NCBI RefSeq assembly: GCF_900110655.1
Contig: NZ_FOEQ01000002.1
Location: 653,210 to 717,209, forward strand
Direction: 5' to 3'
Source: Pseudomonas soli
GTDB lineage: Bacteria; Pseudomonadota; Gammaproteobacteria; Pseudomonadales; Pseudomonadaceae
DNA: 64,000 nt
The position numbers and the translations under genes were made by a program. Position 1 is the stretch's first letter; every line of letters starts with the position of its first letter. The notes beneath the pieces were generated by a model that worked only from the letters and a program-made list of their open reading frames with translations, searched no databases and was not told the DNA's origin. Positions 54,433 to 63,919 of the stretch are shown here, piece by piece.

Positions 54433-55104
54433 ATGCGCCTGCGAGCAGTACTCTTCGACATGGACGGCACCCTGCTGGACACGGCGCCGGACTTCATTGC
54501 CATCTGCCAGGCGATGCTCGCCGATCGCGGCTTGCCGGCCATTGACGACGCGCGTATCCGCGAGGTGATCTCCGGCGGCGCCCGCGCCATGGTCGCAGCA
54601 ACCTTCGCCATGGACCCCGATACCGACGGCTTCGAGCCCCTGCGCCTGGAGTTCCTCGAGCGCTACCAGCGCGACTGCGCGGTGCACAGCAAGCTGTTCG
54701 ACGGCATGCCGGAGCTGCTGGCCGACATCGAGAAAGGCAACCTGCTGTGGGGCGTGGTCACCAATAAACCGGTGCGCTTCGCCGAGCCGATCATGCAGCG
54801 ACTCGGGCTGGCCGAGCGTTCGGCGCTGCTGATCTGCCCGGATCATGTGAAGAACAGCAAGCCCGACCCCGAGCCACTGATCCTGGCATGCAAGACGCTC
54901 GATCTGGATCCGGCCAGCGTCCTGTTCGTCGGCGACGACCTGCGTGATATCGAGTCCGGCCGTGATGCCGGCACCCGCACTGCGGCGGTGCGCTATGGCT
55001 ATATACATCCAGAGGACAACCCCAACAACTGGGGTGCCGACGTGGTGGTGGACCACCCGCTGGAGCTGCGCAAGGTGATCGACAGCGCGCTGTGCGGCTG
55101 CTGA
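54433..55104 (+). CDS. mupP: N-acetylmuramic acid 6-phosphate phosphatase (HAD family)
   Basis: A 223-residue HAD phosphatase. The nucleophile motif is [20 protein letters not shown], motif II is VVTNKP, motif III lysine is in [10 protein letters not shown], and motif IV is [19 protein letters not shown]. In Pseudomonas the ubiG-linked member is MupP, which acts in peptidoglycan recycling toward UDP-MurNAc and affects fosfomycin and beta-lactam responses. I chose ATG 54433 (GAGGA six bases upstream) over ATG 54427, which has no spacing. Confidence 0.88.
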   Translation: MRLRAVLFDMDGTLLDTAPDFIAICQAMLADRGLPAIDDARIREVISGGARAMVAATFAMDPDTDGFEPLRLEFLERYQRDCAVHSKLFDGMPELLADIEKGNLLWGVVTNKPVRFAEPIMQRLGLAERSALLICPDHVKNSKPDPEPLILACKTLDLDPASVLFVGDDLRDIESGRDAGTRTAAVRYGYIHPEDNPNNWGADVVVDHPLELRKVIDSALCGC

Positions 55105-55107
55105 TTT

Positions 55108-55200
55108 CAAGTCGCAAGCGTCAAGCTTCAAGCTTCAGGAAAGAGCAGCCCCAACACTGATCCGCTCTCTCTTGTCGCTTGCCGCTTACAGCTTGCAGCT
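55108..55200. repeat. Inverted array of seven-base GCTTGNN-type units
   Basis: Left arm 55108-55138 and right arm 55171-55200 are each built of units close to GCTTGCA/GCTTGAA in opposite orientation (left: AAGCGTCAAGCTTCAAGCTT; right: GTCGCTTGCCGCTTACAGCT). They can pair imperfectly. A second such array is at 59397-59470. Both are intergenic. Confidence 0.6.
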
Positions 55201-55219
55201 CATATCCAAGGACAGACCT

Positions 55220-55960
55220 ATGTTCGACTACACCGCCCGCCCCGACCTGCTCAAGGGCCGAATCATCCTGGTCACCGGCGCCGGCCGCGGCATCGGCGCC
55301 GCTGCCGCCAAGGCCTATGCCGCCCTGGGCGCCACGGTGCTGCTGCTGGGCAAGACCGAAGCCAACCTGAACGAGGTCTACGACCAGATCGAAGCCGCGG
55401 GCCACCCACAACCGGTGGTAATCCCGTTCAACCTGGAAACCGCCCTGCCCCACCAGTACGACGAACTGGCGGCGATGATCGAGGATCAGTTCGGCCGCCT
55501 CGACGGCCTGCTCAACAACGCCTCGATCATTGGCCCGCGCACGCCGCTGGAACAGCTGTCGGGCGACAATTTCATGCGCGTGATGCATATCAACGTCAAC
55601 GCCACCTTCATGCTGACCAGCACCTTGCTGCCGCTGCTCAAGCTGTCTGAAGACGCCTCGGTGGTGTTCACTTCCAGCAGCGTCGGGCGCAAGGGCCGGG
55701 CGTACTGGGGCGCCTACGGGGTGTCGAAATTCGCCACCGAAGGATTGATGCAGACCCTGGCGGACGAGCTGGAAGGCGTCGCGCCGGTGCGCTCCAACAG
55801 CATCAACCCAGGCGCCACCCGCACAGCAATGCGCGCCCAGGCGTATCCGAGCGAGAACCCGCAGAACAACCCGCTGCCCGAGGACCTCATGCCGGTGTAC
55901 CTGTACCTGATGGGGCCGGACAGCAAGGATGTGAACGGGCAGGCGCTGAACGCGCAGTAA
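55220..55960 (+). CDS. SDR family oxidoreductase, YciK type
   Basis: A 246-residue short-chain dehydrogenase. It has ILVTGAGRGIGAAAAKAYAA near residue 14, LNNASIIGPRTPLEQL (the NNA motif), FTSSSVGRKGRAYWGAYGVS and YGVSKFATEGL (Tyr-x-x-x-Lys), with NPGATRTAM after. YciK is the E. coli relative; no substrate is known. ATG 55220 follows AAGGACA; the earlier in-frame codons fall in the repeat array and are not coding. Confidence 0.88.
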   Translation: MFDYTARPDLLKGRIILVTGAGRGIGAAAAKAYAALGATVLLLGKTEANLNEVYDQIEAAGHPQPVVIPFNLETALPHQYDELAAMIEDQFGRLDGLLNNASIIGPRTPLEQLSGDNFMRVMHINVNATFMLTSTLLPLLKLSEDASVVFTSSSVGRKGRAYWGAYGVSKFATEGLMQTLADELEGVAPVRSNSINPGATRTAMRAQAYPSENPQNNPLPEDLMPVYLYLMGPDSKDVNGQALNAQ

Positions 55961-56039
55961 TCTTCAGGTAGCCGGGGCCGCCTTGCGGCCCTTTCGCCGC
56001 ATCGACAAACCGCGGCGAAAGAACCAGCAAACGATGATT

Positions 56040-56825
56040 TCAGCCCGCCGCCAAGGCCGGGCGCAAACGCCCCTGCTGGCGCCCTTCGAGCTGCATGCAA
56101 CGCTCCAGGAAAAGGAACATGCAGTCGTAGCTCTTGCAGATCGCCCGGCGCAGCTCGGTGCGCAACCCCAGGGTCGGGTTCTCGCCCGCCAGAGTGCAGA
56201 TGATTTCCAGCGCTTCCCACGGGTGCGCGTCATCATACTGCGCATGCATCTTCAACCATTTCATGGCGCGCTTGCGGGTGTCTTCGGGGAAGCCCTGGGC
56301 GTAGGTATCTTCGGCGCAGACCACTGCCGACCATTCGCCGGTGGCACCTTCGATGGCGTAGTTGGTGGCCGCCATCGCGATGGCCAGCGACTCGGTGGCG
56401 CATACCCGCCAACACCAGTCGTTCAAGCCATTGAGCTCGGGCGGCACTTCCTGAGACTGCAATTCATGCAAGTGGATGCCATGGGCCTGGCACCAGTGCA
56501 CCCAGTAGTCGGCATGATTGAGCTCGACGCGGATGTTGCGCATCAGCCAGCGGCGCGCCATGTCCTCCCCGGGGTGCCGGGCGTAACGGGTCTTGGTGAG
56601 GTTGTGGGCCATGTAGAGGGAGAACTGCTCGACCACCGGCCAGCCACCGATCAGGTACTGGCGGATGGTCGACTGCTTGAGCCGGCCATCGCGCAGGCGC
56701 TGGTAGAACTCATGCTCCACCACCCGACGCTTGCTTTCGCGGCAATCCTCGATCAGTTGTTGGGCCCACTGTGGATAACTGGCCGGATCCATCAATGGTC
56801 CGATCCTTACGAACGCGTCGATCAC
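56040..56825 (-). CDS. TenA/PqqC-like helical protein (heme-oxygenase fold)
   Basis: A 261-residue all-helical protein. The motifs EHEFYQRLRDGRLKQSTIRQ, YLIGGWPVVEQFSLYMAHNL, NHADYWVHWCQAHG and HAQYDDAHPWEALEIICTLA carry His and Glu residues placed as in TenA-like or iron-containing redox enzymes of this fold. Such proteins range from thiaminase II to diiron oxidases, so activity cannot be fixed. It sits just downstream of the GGDEF/EAL gene, 38 bases apart on the same strand. Confidence 0.75.
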   Translation of the reverse strand: MIDAFVRIGPLMDPASYPQWAQQLIEDCRESKRRVVEHEFYQRLRDGRLKQSTIRQYLIGGWPVVEQFSLYMAHNLTKTRYARHPGEDMARRWLMRNIRVELNHADYWVHWCQAHGIHLHELQSQEVPPELNGLNDWCWRVCATESLAIAMAATNYAIEGATGEWSAVVCAEDTYAQGFPEDTRKRAMKWLKMHAQYDDAHPWEALEIICTLAGENPTLGLRTELRRAICKSYDCMFLFLERCMQLEGRQQGRLRPALAAG

Positions 56826-56863
56826 TGTCAGCTCCTTGATTCCCTGTGATTTCCGGGCGTTGT

Positions 56864-59320
56864 TCAGCGAAAGGTCCCCGGCGCCCGGTGCAGAAGGGGC
56901 CTCGCGGCAATCCGTTGGCGCTGCAGGCTGTCGCAGGTGAACACCTGCGGGCGTTCGATGAGATACCCCTGGGCGTAGTCCACGCCGATTTCCTGCAAAG
57001 CCTGCTCGATCAGTGGCGTTTCGACGAACTCAGCAATGGTCCGCTTGCCCATGACGTGGCCAATGTGATTGATCACTTCGACCATCGCCCGGTTGATCGG
57101 GTCATCAAGCATGTCCTTGACGAAACTTCCGTCGATCTTCAGGAAGTCTACAGGTAAATGCTTCAAATAGGCGAATGACGACATTCCGGCGCAGAAGTCG
57201 TCCAGCGAGAATTTGCAGCCCAATCCTTTCAATTCATTGATGAACCGGATTGCACTACCCAAATTGGCGATGGCGCTGGTTTCAGTAATTTCAAAACAGA
57301 TCAACCGGGGCGGGATGTCGTACTCGCCAAACAGGCGCTGCAGGTACTCGAGGAATTTGTCGTCGCCAATGCTCGAGCCCGAGAGATTGATGGCGCACAT
57401 GGCCAACGGCCCCTCCCGGCCCTCGTCCAGGCATTGGCGAATCACCTGGAACACGCTGCGTACCACCCAACGATCTAGTGCGGTCATCAGGCCATAGCGC
57501 TCGGCTGCGGGAATGAAGCTGTCGGGCAGGATGGTACGCCCGCTTTCATCGTGCAGGCGCAGGAGGATTTCGATATGCCCCAGCCCATCGTGGGGGTGCA
57601 GCGGAGCGATTTCCTGGGCGTATAGGCAGAAGCGATTCTCCTCCAGCGCTACGTGCAGGCGCTGGATCCAGGCCATTTCACCAAAGCGCATGGACAGCTC
57701 GCTGTCGTCGGCGTGATAGACCTGGACGCGATTGCGCCCTTTCTCCTTGGCCATGTAGCAAGCCATGTCCGCCGCGCGCAACGATGCCTCCAAGGTACTG
57801 GGCACCTGGGCGATATGCACCAGGCCGATGCTGACCGTGGTGACGAAGGGCCTACCCTTCCACACGAAATGCAGGCTCTGCACGGCCTGGCGCAATTGCT
57901 CGGCAATGCGCTCGGCCTGCTCCGGCGGGCAGTTCTCGAGCAGCACGCCGAATTCGTCCCCCCCCAGGCGCGCCAAGGTGTCACCTTCGCGAAGGCCCGA
58001 CTGCAACACCGCGCAGATATGGCGCAGTAACTCGTCGCCGGCGGCATGCCCACACGTGTCATTGACCAGCTTGAACTGATCGAGGTCGAGGAACATCAAT
58101 GAATGCCGGCCGGCCTGGCGCGCCAGGGCATTGAGCGCCTGCTCCAGGCGGTATTCGAACTCGCGGCGGTTGGCCAGACCGGTCAGCGCGTCGTGAGTGG
58201 CCTGCCAGGACAGGTTGGCGATGTACTGGCGCTCCTGGGTCATGTCGTGCAGTACCACGACGATGCCGCTGACCTGCCCTTCTGTAAGAATGGGCGAGCC
58301 CACCAGGTTGACCGACACCGTACTACCATCCAGGCGCTGGATCAGCCGGGCGTGCTCGGCGCCGCCCTTGAGGCTGCCGCTGAGCACCTGCTCGACCAGC
58401 GTCAGGCTGTCGCCTTCGGCATTCTCGTCGAGCAGGCTGAACAGCGCCGCCAGCGGCAGCCCCTGGGCCTGCATCGCCTGCCAGTGCGTCAGCTGTTCGG
58501 CAGCCGGGTTCATGTAGCTGATGCAACCATCGACATCGGCGGTGATCACCGCGTCGCCGATCGACTCCAGGGTGATCTGCGCCCGCTCCTTCTCCTCCTG
58601 CAACGCACTGGCGAATGCCTGGCGCTGGGCCAGCAGCTTGCTCGAGCGCCGCCAGGCCATGGCGATAAGGAACAGCGCGGTGGCCAGGTTGGTGAGCATC
58701 AGCACCTTGAGCAGCATCCGCGAACCTTCACCCAGGGCATCGCTGAATGCCTTGGCGGCGGGCGTCACGCCATCATTGATGGCCACGATCCGCGCCTTCC
58801 AGTTGGCTACCTGATGGGCATCGGCCTTGCCGCCGGCAAACCCCTCGCGCATCTGCTGGGCCAGCACGTCGAGCTGGCGCAGGTAGTCGTCACCGATGTC
58901 CCAGTAATCGATGGCGGTTTCCATATAGCTGATATGGCGAAAGTTGCGGTAGAACCAGATGATCCGGGCGACATCCTCGGGGTGATTGCCGCCTTGCAGC
59001 ACGCCCTGGCGCGCCGCCTCCAGGTCCGGCTCGGGCCGATCCAGGGCCAGGCGCAGGTTGTGATCGCCCTGGGGCACCAGGATGGCCCGGCGATAGCGGG
59101 CATAGGTCAGCGGATCGCGATCATCGGCATAGAGGTTGAGGTAGTAGATGGCGTCCTTCTGCGCCTTGGACCACAGGCTCTCGCCCGCCACATAGGCGCG
59201 CACGGCGGACAATGCATAAAGACTCAGACTGCCAAGCAGTACCTGGAAAACCACAACGGCGACGAAGGGCCAGATGATGCCCAGCAGCCTTGGCGCTTCG
59301 AGAGTCCGATTTCCCTTCAT
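56864..59320 (-). CDS. PAS-GGDEF-EAL cyclic di-GMP protein with two-helix sensor region
   Basis: An 818-residue inner-membrane protein. A first helix (FVAVVVFQVLLGSLSLYALS), a ~170-residue periplasmic sensor and a second helix (TNLATALFLIAMAW) come first. A PAS domain follows (~250-370), then GGDEF with REGDTLARLGGDEFGVLLEN, in which both the RxxD inhibition site and the GGDEF motif are intact. The C-terminal EAL domain has EILLRLHDESGRTI in place of EAL-x-R. The EITETSAIANL and FSLDDFCAGMSSFAYLKHLP parts are retained. Synthesis is likely; hydrolysis is open. Confidence 0.92.
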   Translation of the reverse strand: MKGNRTLEAPRLLGIIWPFVAVVVFQVLLGSLSLYALSAVRAYVAGESLWSKAQKDAIYYLNLYADDRDPLTYARYRRAILVPQGDHNLRLALDRPEPDLEAARQGVLQGGNHPEDVARIIWFYRNFRHISYMETAIDYWDIGDDYLRQLDVLAQQMREGFAGGKADAHQVANWKARIVAINDGVTPAAKAFSDALGEGSRMLLKVLMLTNLATALFLIAMAWRRSSKLLAQRQAFASALQEEKERAQITLESIGDAVITADVDGCISYMNPAAEQLTHWQAMQAQGLPLAALFSLLDENAEGDSLTLVEQVLSGSLKGGAEHARLIQRLDGSTVSVNLVGSPILTEGQVSGIVVVLHDMTQERQYIANLSWQATHDALTGLANRREFEYRLEQALNALARQAGRHSLMFLDLDQFKLVNDTCGHAAGDELLRHICAVLQSGLREGDTLARLGGDEFGVLLENCPPEQAERIAEQLRQAVQSLHFVWKGRPFVTTVSIGLVHIAQVPSTLEASLRAADMACYMAKEKGRNRVQVYHADDSELSMRFGEMAWIQRLHVALEENRFCLYAQEIAPLHPHDGLGHIEILLRLHDESGRTILPDSFIPAAERYGLMTALDRWVVRSVFQVIRQCLDEGREGPLAMCAINLSGSSIGDDKFLEYLQRLFGEYDIPPRLICFEITETSAIANLGSAIRFINELKGLGCKFSLDDFCAGMSSFAYLKHLPVDFLKIDGSFVKDMLDDPINRAMVEVINHIGHVMGKRTIAEFVETPLIEQALQEIGVDYAQGYLIERPQVFTCDSLQRQRIAARPLLHRAPGTFR

Positions 59321-59396
59321 GTAATCCCTGTCATGGCGGCAGATAAGGCACGAATCGACCTAGACAAGCACAGCGTAGGCCATTTGCCATGAAGGA

Positions 59397-59470
59397 GCGA
59401 CAAGCTACAAGCGCCAAGCGACAAGAAAAAGTGCGCTGCCCCCAACTTGCCGCTTGCAGCTCGAACCTTG
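59397..59470. repeat. Second inverted array of seven-base GCTTGNN-type units
   Basis: GCGACAAGCTACAAGCGCCA on the left and ACTTGCCGCTTGCAGCTCGA on the right, arranged as at 55108-55200, in the spacer between the ABC exporter stop and the GGDEF/EAL start. Confidence 0.6.
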
Positions 59471-59479
59471 AGGCTGTTT

Positions 59480-61282
59480 TCAGGTTTGCTGCAGGTGGCC
59501 GTAGAGCTTGGCGTACAGGCCACCTTCGGCGATCAGCTGCTGGTGGTCGCCATCTTCGGCGACATGACCGCCATCGAACACCAGCACCCGGTCCGCCTGC
59601 TTCACCGCCGACAGGCGGTGGGCGATGATCAGCGTGGTGCGCCCGCTGAGGAAGCGCGCCAGGGCCAGGTGCAGGTTGTATTCGGTGGCTGCGTCCAGCG
59701 CGGAGGTGGCCTCGTCGAGGATGACCACCTTGGGTTCGGCCAACACCATGCGGGCGATCGCCAGCCGCTGGCGCTGGCCACCGGACAGACGCACGCCGGA
59801 ACGCCCGACGATGCTGTCCAGGCCCTGGGGCAGCGCGGCGATGGTGGCGTCCAACTGGGCGATGCGCAGCGCCTGCCAGCAGGCGTCGTCGCTGCAGTCA
59901 CGCCCCATGGTCAGGTTGGCGCGCACACTGTCGTTGAACAGTGACGGGTGCTGCAGCACCACCGCGACATTTTCGCGCAGGGTCTCCAGGCCGATTTCCT
60001 GCAGGCTGGCGCCTGCGAAGCGGATGGTCCCGGCCTGGGCGCTGTACAGCCCAAGTAGCAACTGCACCAGGGTACTCTTGCCGCCGCCACTGGCACCGAC
60101 GATGGCGACCTTCTCGCCCGGGGCAATGGTCAGGTTGAGCTGGTCCAGCACCGGTTCGTCGGCATAGGCGAAGCGCAGGTCGCGCACCTCGATACCGACC
60201 GTGTCGCGCCCGGCAAACGGGTCGGCGGCCGCCGGGTACTGCGGCTCGTCGGCCCGCGCCAGCAGCTCGTTCAAGCGGCTCAGCGCACCGCCGGCGGCAT
60301 AGTAGGCATATTGCAGGTTCAGCAACTGTTCCACCGGTCCGATCATGAACCACAGGTAGCTGAACACCGCCAGCATCTGGCCGATCGAAAGGTCGGAGAA
60401 CAACACCGTGAGCATGGCAGCGGCACGGAAGATATCGATGCCGAACTGGAACAACAGGCCACTGGCGCGGCCGCTGGCGTCGCTCTTCCACTGCGAGGCC
60501 ACCGCGTAGTCGCGCACCTCGCGGGCGCGCAGCCCCAGGCGGCCGAGGAAGTAGCCCTGGCGGTTGCCGGCGCGGATCTCCTGGATCGCGTCGAGGGTCT
60601 CGGTCAATGCCTGGGTGAACCGTGCGGTGCTGTCGTTCTCGAGCTTCTTCAGGTGCTTGACGCGCTTGCCCAACTGCACGGTGAAATAGATCACCAGCGG
60701 GTTGAACAGCAGGATCAGCAACGCCAGCTGCCAGTGCATCCAGATCAGGATGGCCGCGGTGCCGGTCAGGGTGAGCACGGCCACCAGGAAGCGGCTCAGG
60801 GTTTCACCGACGAACTTGTCCAGGGTGTCCAGATCAGTGACCAGGTGGGTGGTCACCGTGCCGCTGCCCAGGCTTTCGTATTCCTTGAGCGAAATGCGCT
60901 TGAGTCGCTCGATCAGACGGATGCGCAGGCGGTAGACGATATCCTTGGCCAGGCCGGCGAACAGCTTGGCCTGGACCACGTTGAACGCCAGCGCCGCCAA
61001 GCGCAGGCCGAGGGTGGCGCACAGCATCAGCCCAATGTAACCGGCGGCCACCTGCCAGCCCGCGGGCAGAAAATTGTTCATCCACTTCAGCGCTGCGTCG
61101 CCATGCCCCAGCAGCACTTCGTCCACCAGCAGCGGCAGCAGCAAGGGAATCGGTACGCTGCACAGGGCGGCGAGCACGGCCACCAGGTTGGCGGTCCACA
61201 GGGCTTGCTTGTGGTGCAGGGCCAGGCGGCGGATCTCCGCCCAGCTCAGGCGATCGGGCACAGCGGGGGACTTCCCTGGCAC
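59480..61282 (-). CDS. ABC transporter, fused permease-ATPase exporter (type IV/MsbA-like)
   Basis: About 600 residues. The N-terminal six-helix exporter domain (VAVLAALCSVPIPLLLPLLV onward) is followed by the ATPase: AIVGASGGGKSTLVQLLLGL (Walker A), VRLSGGQRQRLAIARMVLAE (signature), VILDEATSALD (Walker B), IIAHRLSAV (H loop). It should act as a homodimer; the substrate (lipid, peptide or drug) is not shown. The start is unclear: GTG 61282, 61261 or 61312 are all possible, without a decisive ribosome site. It follows the DsbA-family gene closely or overlaps it. Confidence 0.85.
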   Translation of the reverse strand: MPGKSPAVPDRLSWAEIRRLALHHKQALWTANLVAVLAALCSVPIPLLLPLLVDEVLLGHGDAALKWMNNFLPAGWQVAAGYIGLMLCATLGLRLAALAFNVVQAKLFAGLAKDIVYRLRIRLIERLKRISLKEYESLGSGTVTTHLVTDLDTLDKFVGETLSRFLVAVLTLTGTAAILIWMHWQLALLILLFNPLVIYFTVQLGKRVKHLKKLENDSTARFTQALTETLDAIQEIRAGNRQGYFLGRLGLRAREVRDYAVASQWKSDASGRASGLLFQFGIDIFRAAAMLTVLFSDLSIGQMLAVFSYLWFMIGPVEQLLNLQYAYYAAGGALSRLNELLARADEPQYPAAADPFAGRDTVGIEVRDLRFAYADEPVLDQLNLTIAPGEKVAIVGASGGGKSTLVQLLLGLYSAQAGTIRFAGASLQEIGLETLRENVAVVLQHPSLFNDSVRANLTMGRDCSDDACWQALRIAQLDATIAALPQGLDSIVGRSGVRLSGGQRQRLAIARMVLAEPKVVILDEATSALDAATEYNLHLALARFLSGRTTLIIAHRLSAVKQADRVLVFDGGHVAEDGDHQQLIAEGGLYAKLYGHLQQT

Positions 61283-61304
61283 AGGGTCTGGCGACCCTGG
61301 CAGG

Positions 61305-61937
61305 TCAAGCACAGGCGGCCTGCTGCAGCCAGCGGCCGAGCAAGGGTTGCAGGCTGTCCAGCGGCTGGTAGCCATTGGTCAGCAGGGCCAGCTGGCCATT
61401 GCGCTCGGCCAGCAGCGTGGGGAAGCCAGCGATGCCCAGGTCCTGCACCCAGGCGAAATCGGCACTGGTGGCGACACGGGTGTCAGGAAGGGTGAAGCGC
61501 TGGGAGAACTGCTCGCGGTCGAAGCCGGCCTGCTCGGCCAGCTCCACCAGTTGCGGGGCGCGGGTGACATCCACGCCCTGCTGGTAGAACGATGCCTGGA
61601 TCAGTTGCAGCAGGCGCCAGGCCTGCTTTTCGTCCAGCTCGCGTGCGGCCACCAGGGCGCGGCACGCCGGCTCCGTGTCATAGACGAAACCGTCGGGCAT
61701 CGCGTCGTCGAAACAGAACGGCTGCCCGGTGGCGTCATGCACCGCCTGCCAATGCTCGAGGATGTACTTGCGGGTCGAGGCGTCCAGGGCGCTGCCACCG
61801 GTGCGCAGGCCGCCCGGCACCAGGCGGGTCCCTACACCCGCCTCACTGGCCTGGGCGATCAGCGCCTCGGCCACCGGGGCAAAGCCCCAGCACCAGGAGC
61901 ACATCGGGTCCATCACATAGAGCAGGCGTGCGGACAT
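61305..61937 (-). CDS. DsbA family oxidoreductase
   Basis: A 210-residue cytoplasmic thioredoxin-fold protein (no signal peptide) with MDPMCSWCWGFAPVAEALIA. The Cys-x-x-Cys at residues 13-16 (CSWC) is the redox pair, and GFPTLLAERNGQL supplies the cis-Pro loop. This is the FrnE-like branch rather than periplasmic DsbA. It is four bases from the trhO stop, so they share a transcript. Confidence 0.85.
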   Translation of the reverse strand: MSARLLYVMDPMCSWCWGFAPVAEALIAQASEAGVGTRLVPGGLRTGGSALDASTRKYILEHWQAVHDATGQPFCFDDAMPDGFVYDTEPACRALVAARELDEKQAWRLLQLIQASFYQQGVDVTRAPQLVELAEQAGFDREQFSQRFTLPDTRVATSADFAWVQDLGIAGFPTLLAERNGQLALLTNGYQPLDSLQPLLGRWLQQAACA

Positions 61938-61940
61938 GCA

Positions 61941-62873
61941 TCAGGCCTCGGCTTTGTAGTTGAAACCGATCGGGTGCGGCTGGTTGCGCGCCTTGGCCAG
62001 CTCGATCTGCTTCTGGCGATCGATGGCGCTGCGCCGGGTCTTCTCGCTCAGGCTGTCCCAGCAATGTGGGCAGCTCACGCCTGGCGAATAGTGCTCCGAC
62101 TCCCGGTCCTTCACGTCGATCGGGTGGCGGCAGGCATGGCACTGGTCGTACTCGCCCTCGGTCAGGTCGTGGCGCACCGTGACCCGGTTGTCGAAGACGA
62201 AGCAGTCGCCGTCCCAGAGGCTTTCTTCCTGGGGTACTTCCTCGAAGTATTTCAGGATGCCGCCCTTAAGATGATAGACCGCTTCGTAGCCCTCACCGAG
62301 CATGTAGCTGGAGGCCTTTTCGCAACGGATGCCACCGGTGCAGAACATGGCGACCTTCTTATGCTTGCTCGGGTCGAAGTGGGCCTTGATGTAGTCGGGG
62401 AACTCGCGGAAGGTCTCGGTCTTCGGGTCGATGGCGCCCTTGAAAGTGCCGATGGCCACTTCATAGTCATTGCGGGTGTCGATCAGCAGCACTTCCGGGT
62501 CGCTGATCAGGGCGTTCCAGTCTTTCGGGTCGACGTAGGTGCCGACCGCCTTGTTCGGATCCACGCCAGGCACGCCGAGGGTGACGATCTCTTTCTTGAG
62601 CTTGACCTTGGTGCGGTAGAACGGCTGCTCGTCGCAGTATGACTCTTTATGGTCGACGTCCACCAGGCGTGGGTCGTTGCGCAGCCAGGCCAGCAGCGCG
62701 TCGATGCCTTCGCGGGTGGCCGAGACGGTGCCGTTGATACCTTCGTTGGCCAGCAGCAGGGTGCCTTTGACGTCGTTGTCGAGCATGGCCTTGAGCAGCG
62801 GCTCGCGCAGTTCGACGTAGTCTTCGAGGGTGACGAACTTGTACAGCGCCGCCACGACGATCGGTTGGGTCAT
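61941..62873 (-). CDS. trhO: tRNA uridine(34) hydroxylase (rhodanese-related)
   Basis: A 310-residue protein forming 5-hydroxyuridine at tRNA position 34. The N-terminal part has [20 protein letters not shown], the rhodanese domain has [16 protein letters not shown], and the active loop is [16 protein letters not shown] (Cys-x-Gly-Gly-Ile-Arg-Cys). The C-terminus has zinc-type Cys pairs ([14 protein letters not shown]). ATG 62873 matches the family; an open upstream extension crosses the REP pair and is not coding. Confidence 0.95.
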   Translation of the reverse strand: MTQPIVVAALYKFVTLEDYVELREPLLKAMLDNDVKGTLLLANEGINGTVSATREGIDALLAWLRNDPRLVDVDHKESYCDEQPFYRTKVKLKKEIVTLGVPGVDPNKAVGTYVDPKDWNALISDPEVLLIDTRNDYEVAIGTFKGAIDPKTETFREFPDYIKAHFDPSKHKKVAMFCTGGIRCEKASSYMLGEGYEAVYHLKGGILKYFEEVPQEESLWDGDCFVFDNRVTVRHDLTEGEYDQCHACRHPIDVKDRESEHYSPGVSCPHCWDSLSEKTRRSAIDRQKQIELAKARNQPHPIGFNYKAEA

Positions 62874-62930
62874 TGCGTTGAATCTCCAGGTGGTTGCCCT
62901 CGTAAGGGGCGGACCGGGTTTGGCAAAAGC

Positions 62931-63050
62931 ATGGGGCCGCTGCGCAGCCCATCGTCGGCAAGCCGGCTCCCACACGCTCAGCGCAAGACTCGAAATTTGC
63001 GCAGGACCTGTGGGAGCCGGCTTGCCGGCGATGGGCCGCAAAGCGGCCCC
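62931..63050. repeat. Inverted REP pair (BIME-like)
   Basis: The left arm 62931-62975 (core GGCAAGCCGGCTCCCACA) and right arm 63009-63050 (TGTGGGAGCCGGCTTGCC) are near-perfect inverse copies, extended outward by GGGGCCGC/GCGGCCCC-type ends. It lies in the trhO upstream spacer, after bolA, and may act as a terminator or gyrase-binding element. Confidence 0.85.
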
Positions 63051-63090
63051 GAGGGAATAACGCGAATTGTACCAGAACGACGGAAAGGAT

Positions 63091-63390
63091 TCAGTGCTTG
63101 CCGCCGCCGGCGCACACCGGCGAGGCCGGCGCCACACCGACCACAGCCCATTCCTCGGGCGTGTAGGTGTGAATCGCCAGGGCGTGGATCTGGCCCATCA
63201 GCTCACCCATGGTGGCGTAGACCCTCTGGTGGCGCTTAACGCTGTTCAGCCCGGCGAACTGCTCGCTGACCAACACCGCCTTGTAGTGCGTTTCCTGGCC
63301 ACGGCTGTGCATGTGGCTTTCGTTGTGCACTTCGAGGTGTTGCGTGCCCAGCGGCGCCAGCTGCTGTTCGATGCGTTGCTGCATGCTCAT
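63091..63390 (-). CDS. BolA family protein
   Basis: A 99-residue BolA-like protein (class II KH-type fold) with [20 protein letters not shown] near 19-38, [20 protein letters not shown] and an invariant-type His in [13 protein letters not shown]. Such proteins bind monothiol glutaredoxins and [2Fe-2S] clusters and affect morphology. It lies ten bases after the DUF2059 gene, probably on one transcript. The C-terminus (CAGGGKH) is Gly/Cys-rich. Confidence 0.9.
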   Translation of the reverse strand: MSMQQRIEQQLAPLGTQHLEVHNESHMHSRGQETHYKAVLVSEQFAGLNSVKRHQRVYATMGELMGQIHALAIHTYTPEEWAVVGVAPASPVCAGGGKH

Positions 63391-63400
63391 CGCGTCACGC

Positions 63401-63919
63401 TCACTTCTTCGCCGGGGCCTTGCCGGCGCTTGGGTCGAGTTCCTTGGTCATGTCGTCGAGCAGCTTGTTGACCACCGGTACCGCCGGCTCCAGGCTCTGC
63501 TGGGTCAGCTGGGCGGACTGCTGGGTGACCTTGGGCATTTCACGCAGGACTTTCTTGCCCAGGGGCGATTCGTAGAACTTGACCAGGTCGTTCAGCTCGG
63601 CCTCGGTGAAGGTCGCGGTGTAGAGGTCGACCATCTTCGGCTTGAGCTTCTTCCAGCCGATGGCGTTGTCCAGGGCGGCGTTGGCCTTGGCCTGGTAGCT
63701 GTCGAGCACGGTTTTCTTGGAGGCCGGCGCCTTGGTTTGCTCGAAGCGCTGGGCGAACATCTGCTGGACCTGCATGTACACCGGGGTGCCCAGCTTGTCG
63801 GCATTGGCCAGGGTCAGGAATTTCTCGGCGGCAGCGTTGTGCGCTGGAGTGGCAGCGAGTACCTGGCCGCTGGCGCAAACCAGGGCAACGGCGGCACAGA
63901 GGACACGGAGACGGGTCAT
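63401..63919 (-). CDS. Exported DUF2059-domain protein
   Basis: A 172-residue protein with a signal peptide (RLRVLCAAVALVCASGQVLA, cut after ~23). The DUF2059 domain is at ~100-150 (LYTATFTEAELNDLVKFYES, then PLGKKVLREMPKVTQQS). A lysine-rich C-terminal tail follows. It is probably periplasmic and of unknown role. ATG 63919 is well placed for the signal peptide. Upstream 81 bases to the window end show no other gene. Confidence 0.85.
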   Translation of the reverse strand: MTRLRVLCAAVALVCASGQVLAATPAHNAAAEKFLTLANADKLGTPVYMQVQQMFAQRFEQTKAPASKKTVLDSYQAKANAALDNAIGWKKLKPKMVDLYTATFTEAELNDLVKFYESPLGKKVLREMPKVTQQSAQLTQQSLEPAVPVVNKLLDDMTKELDPSAGKAPAKK

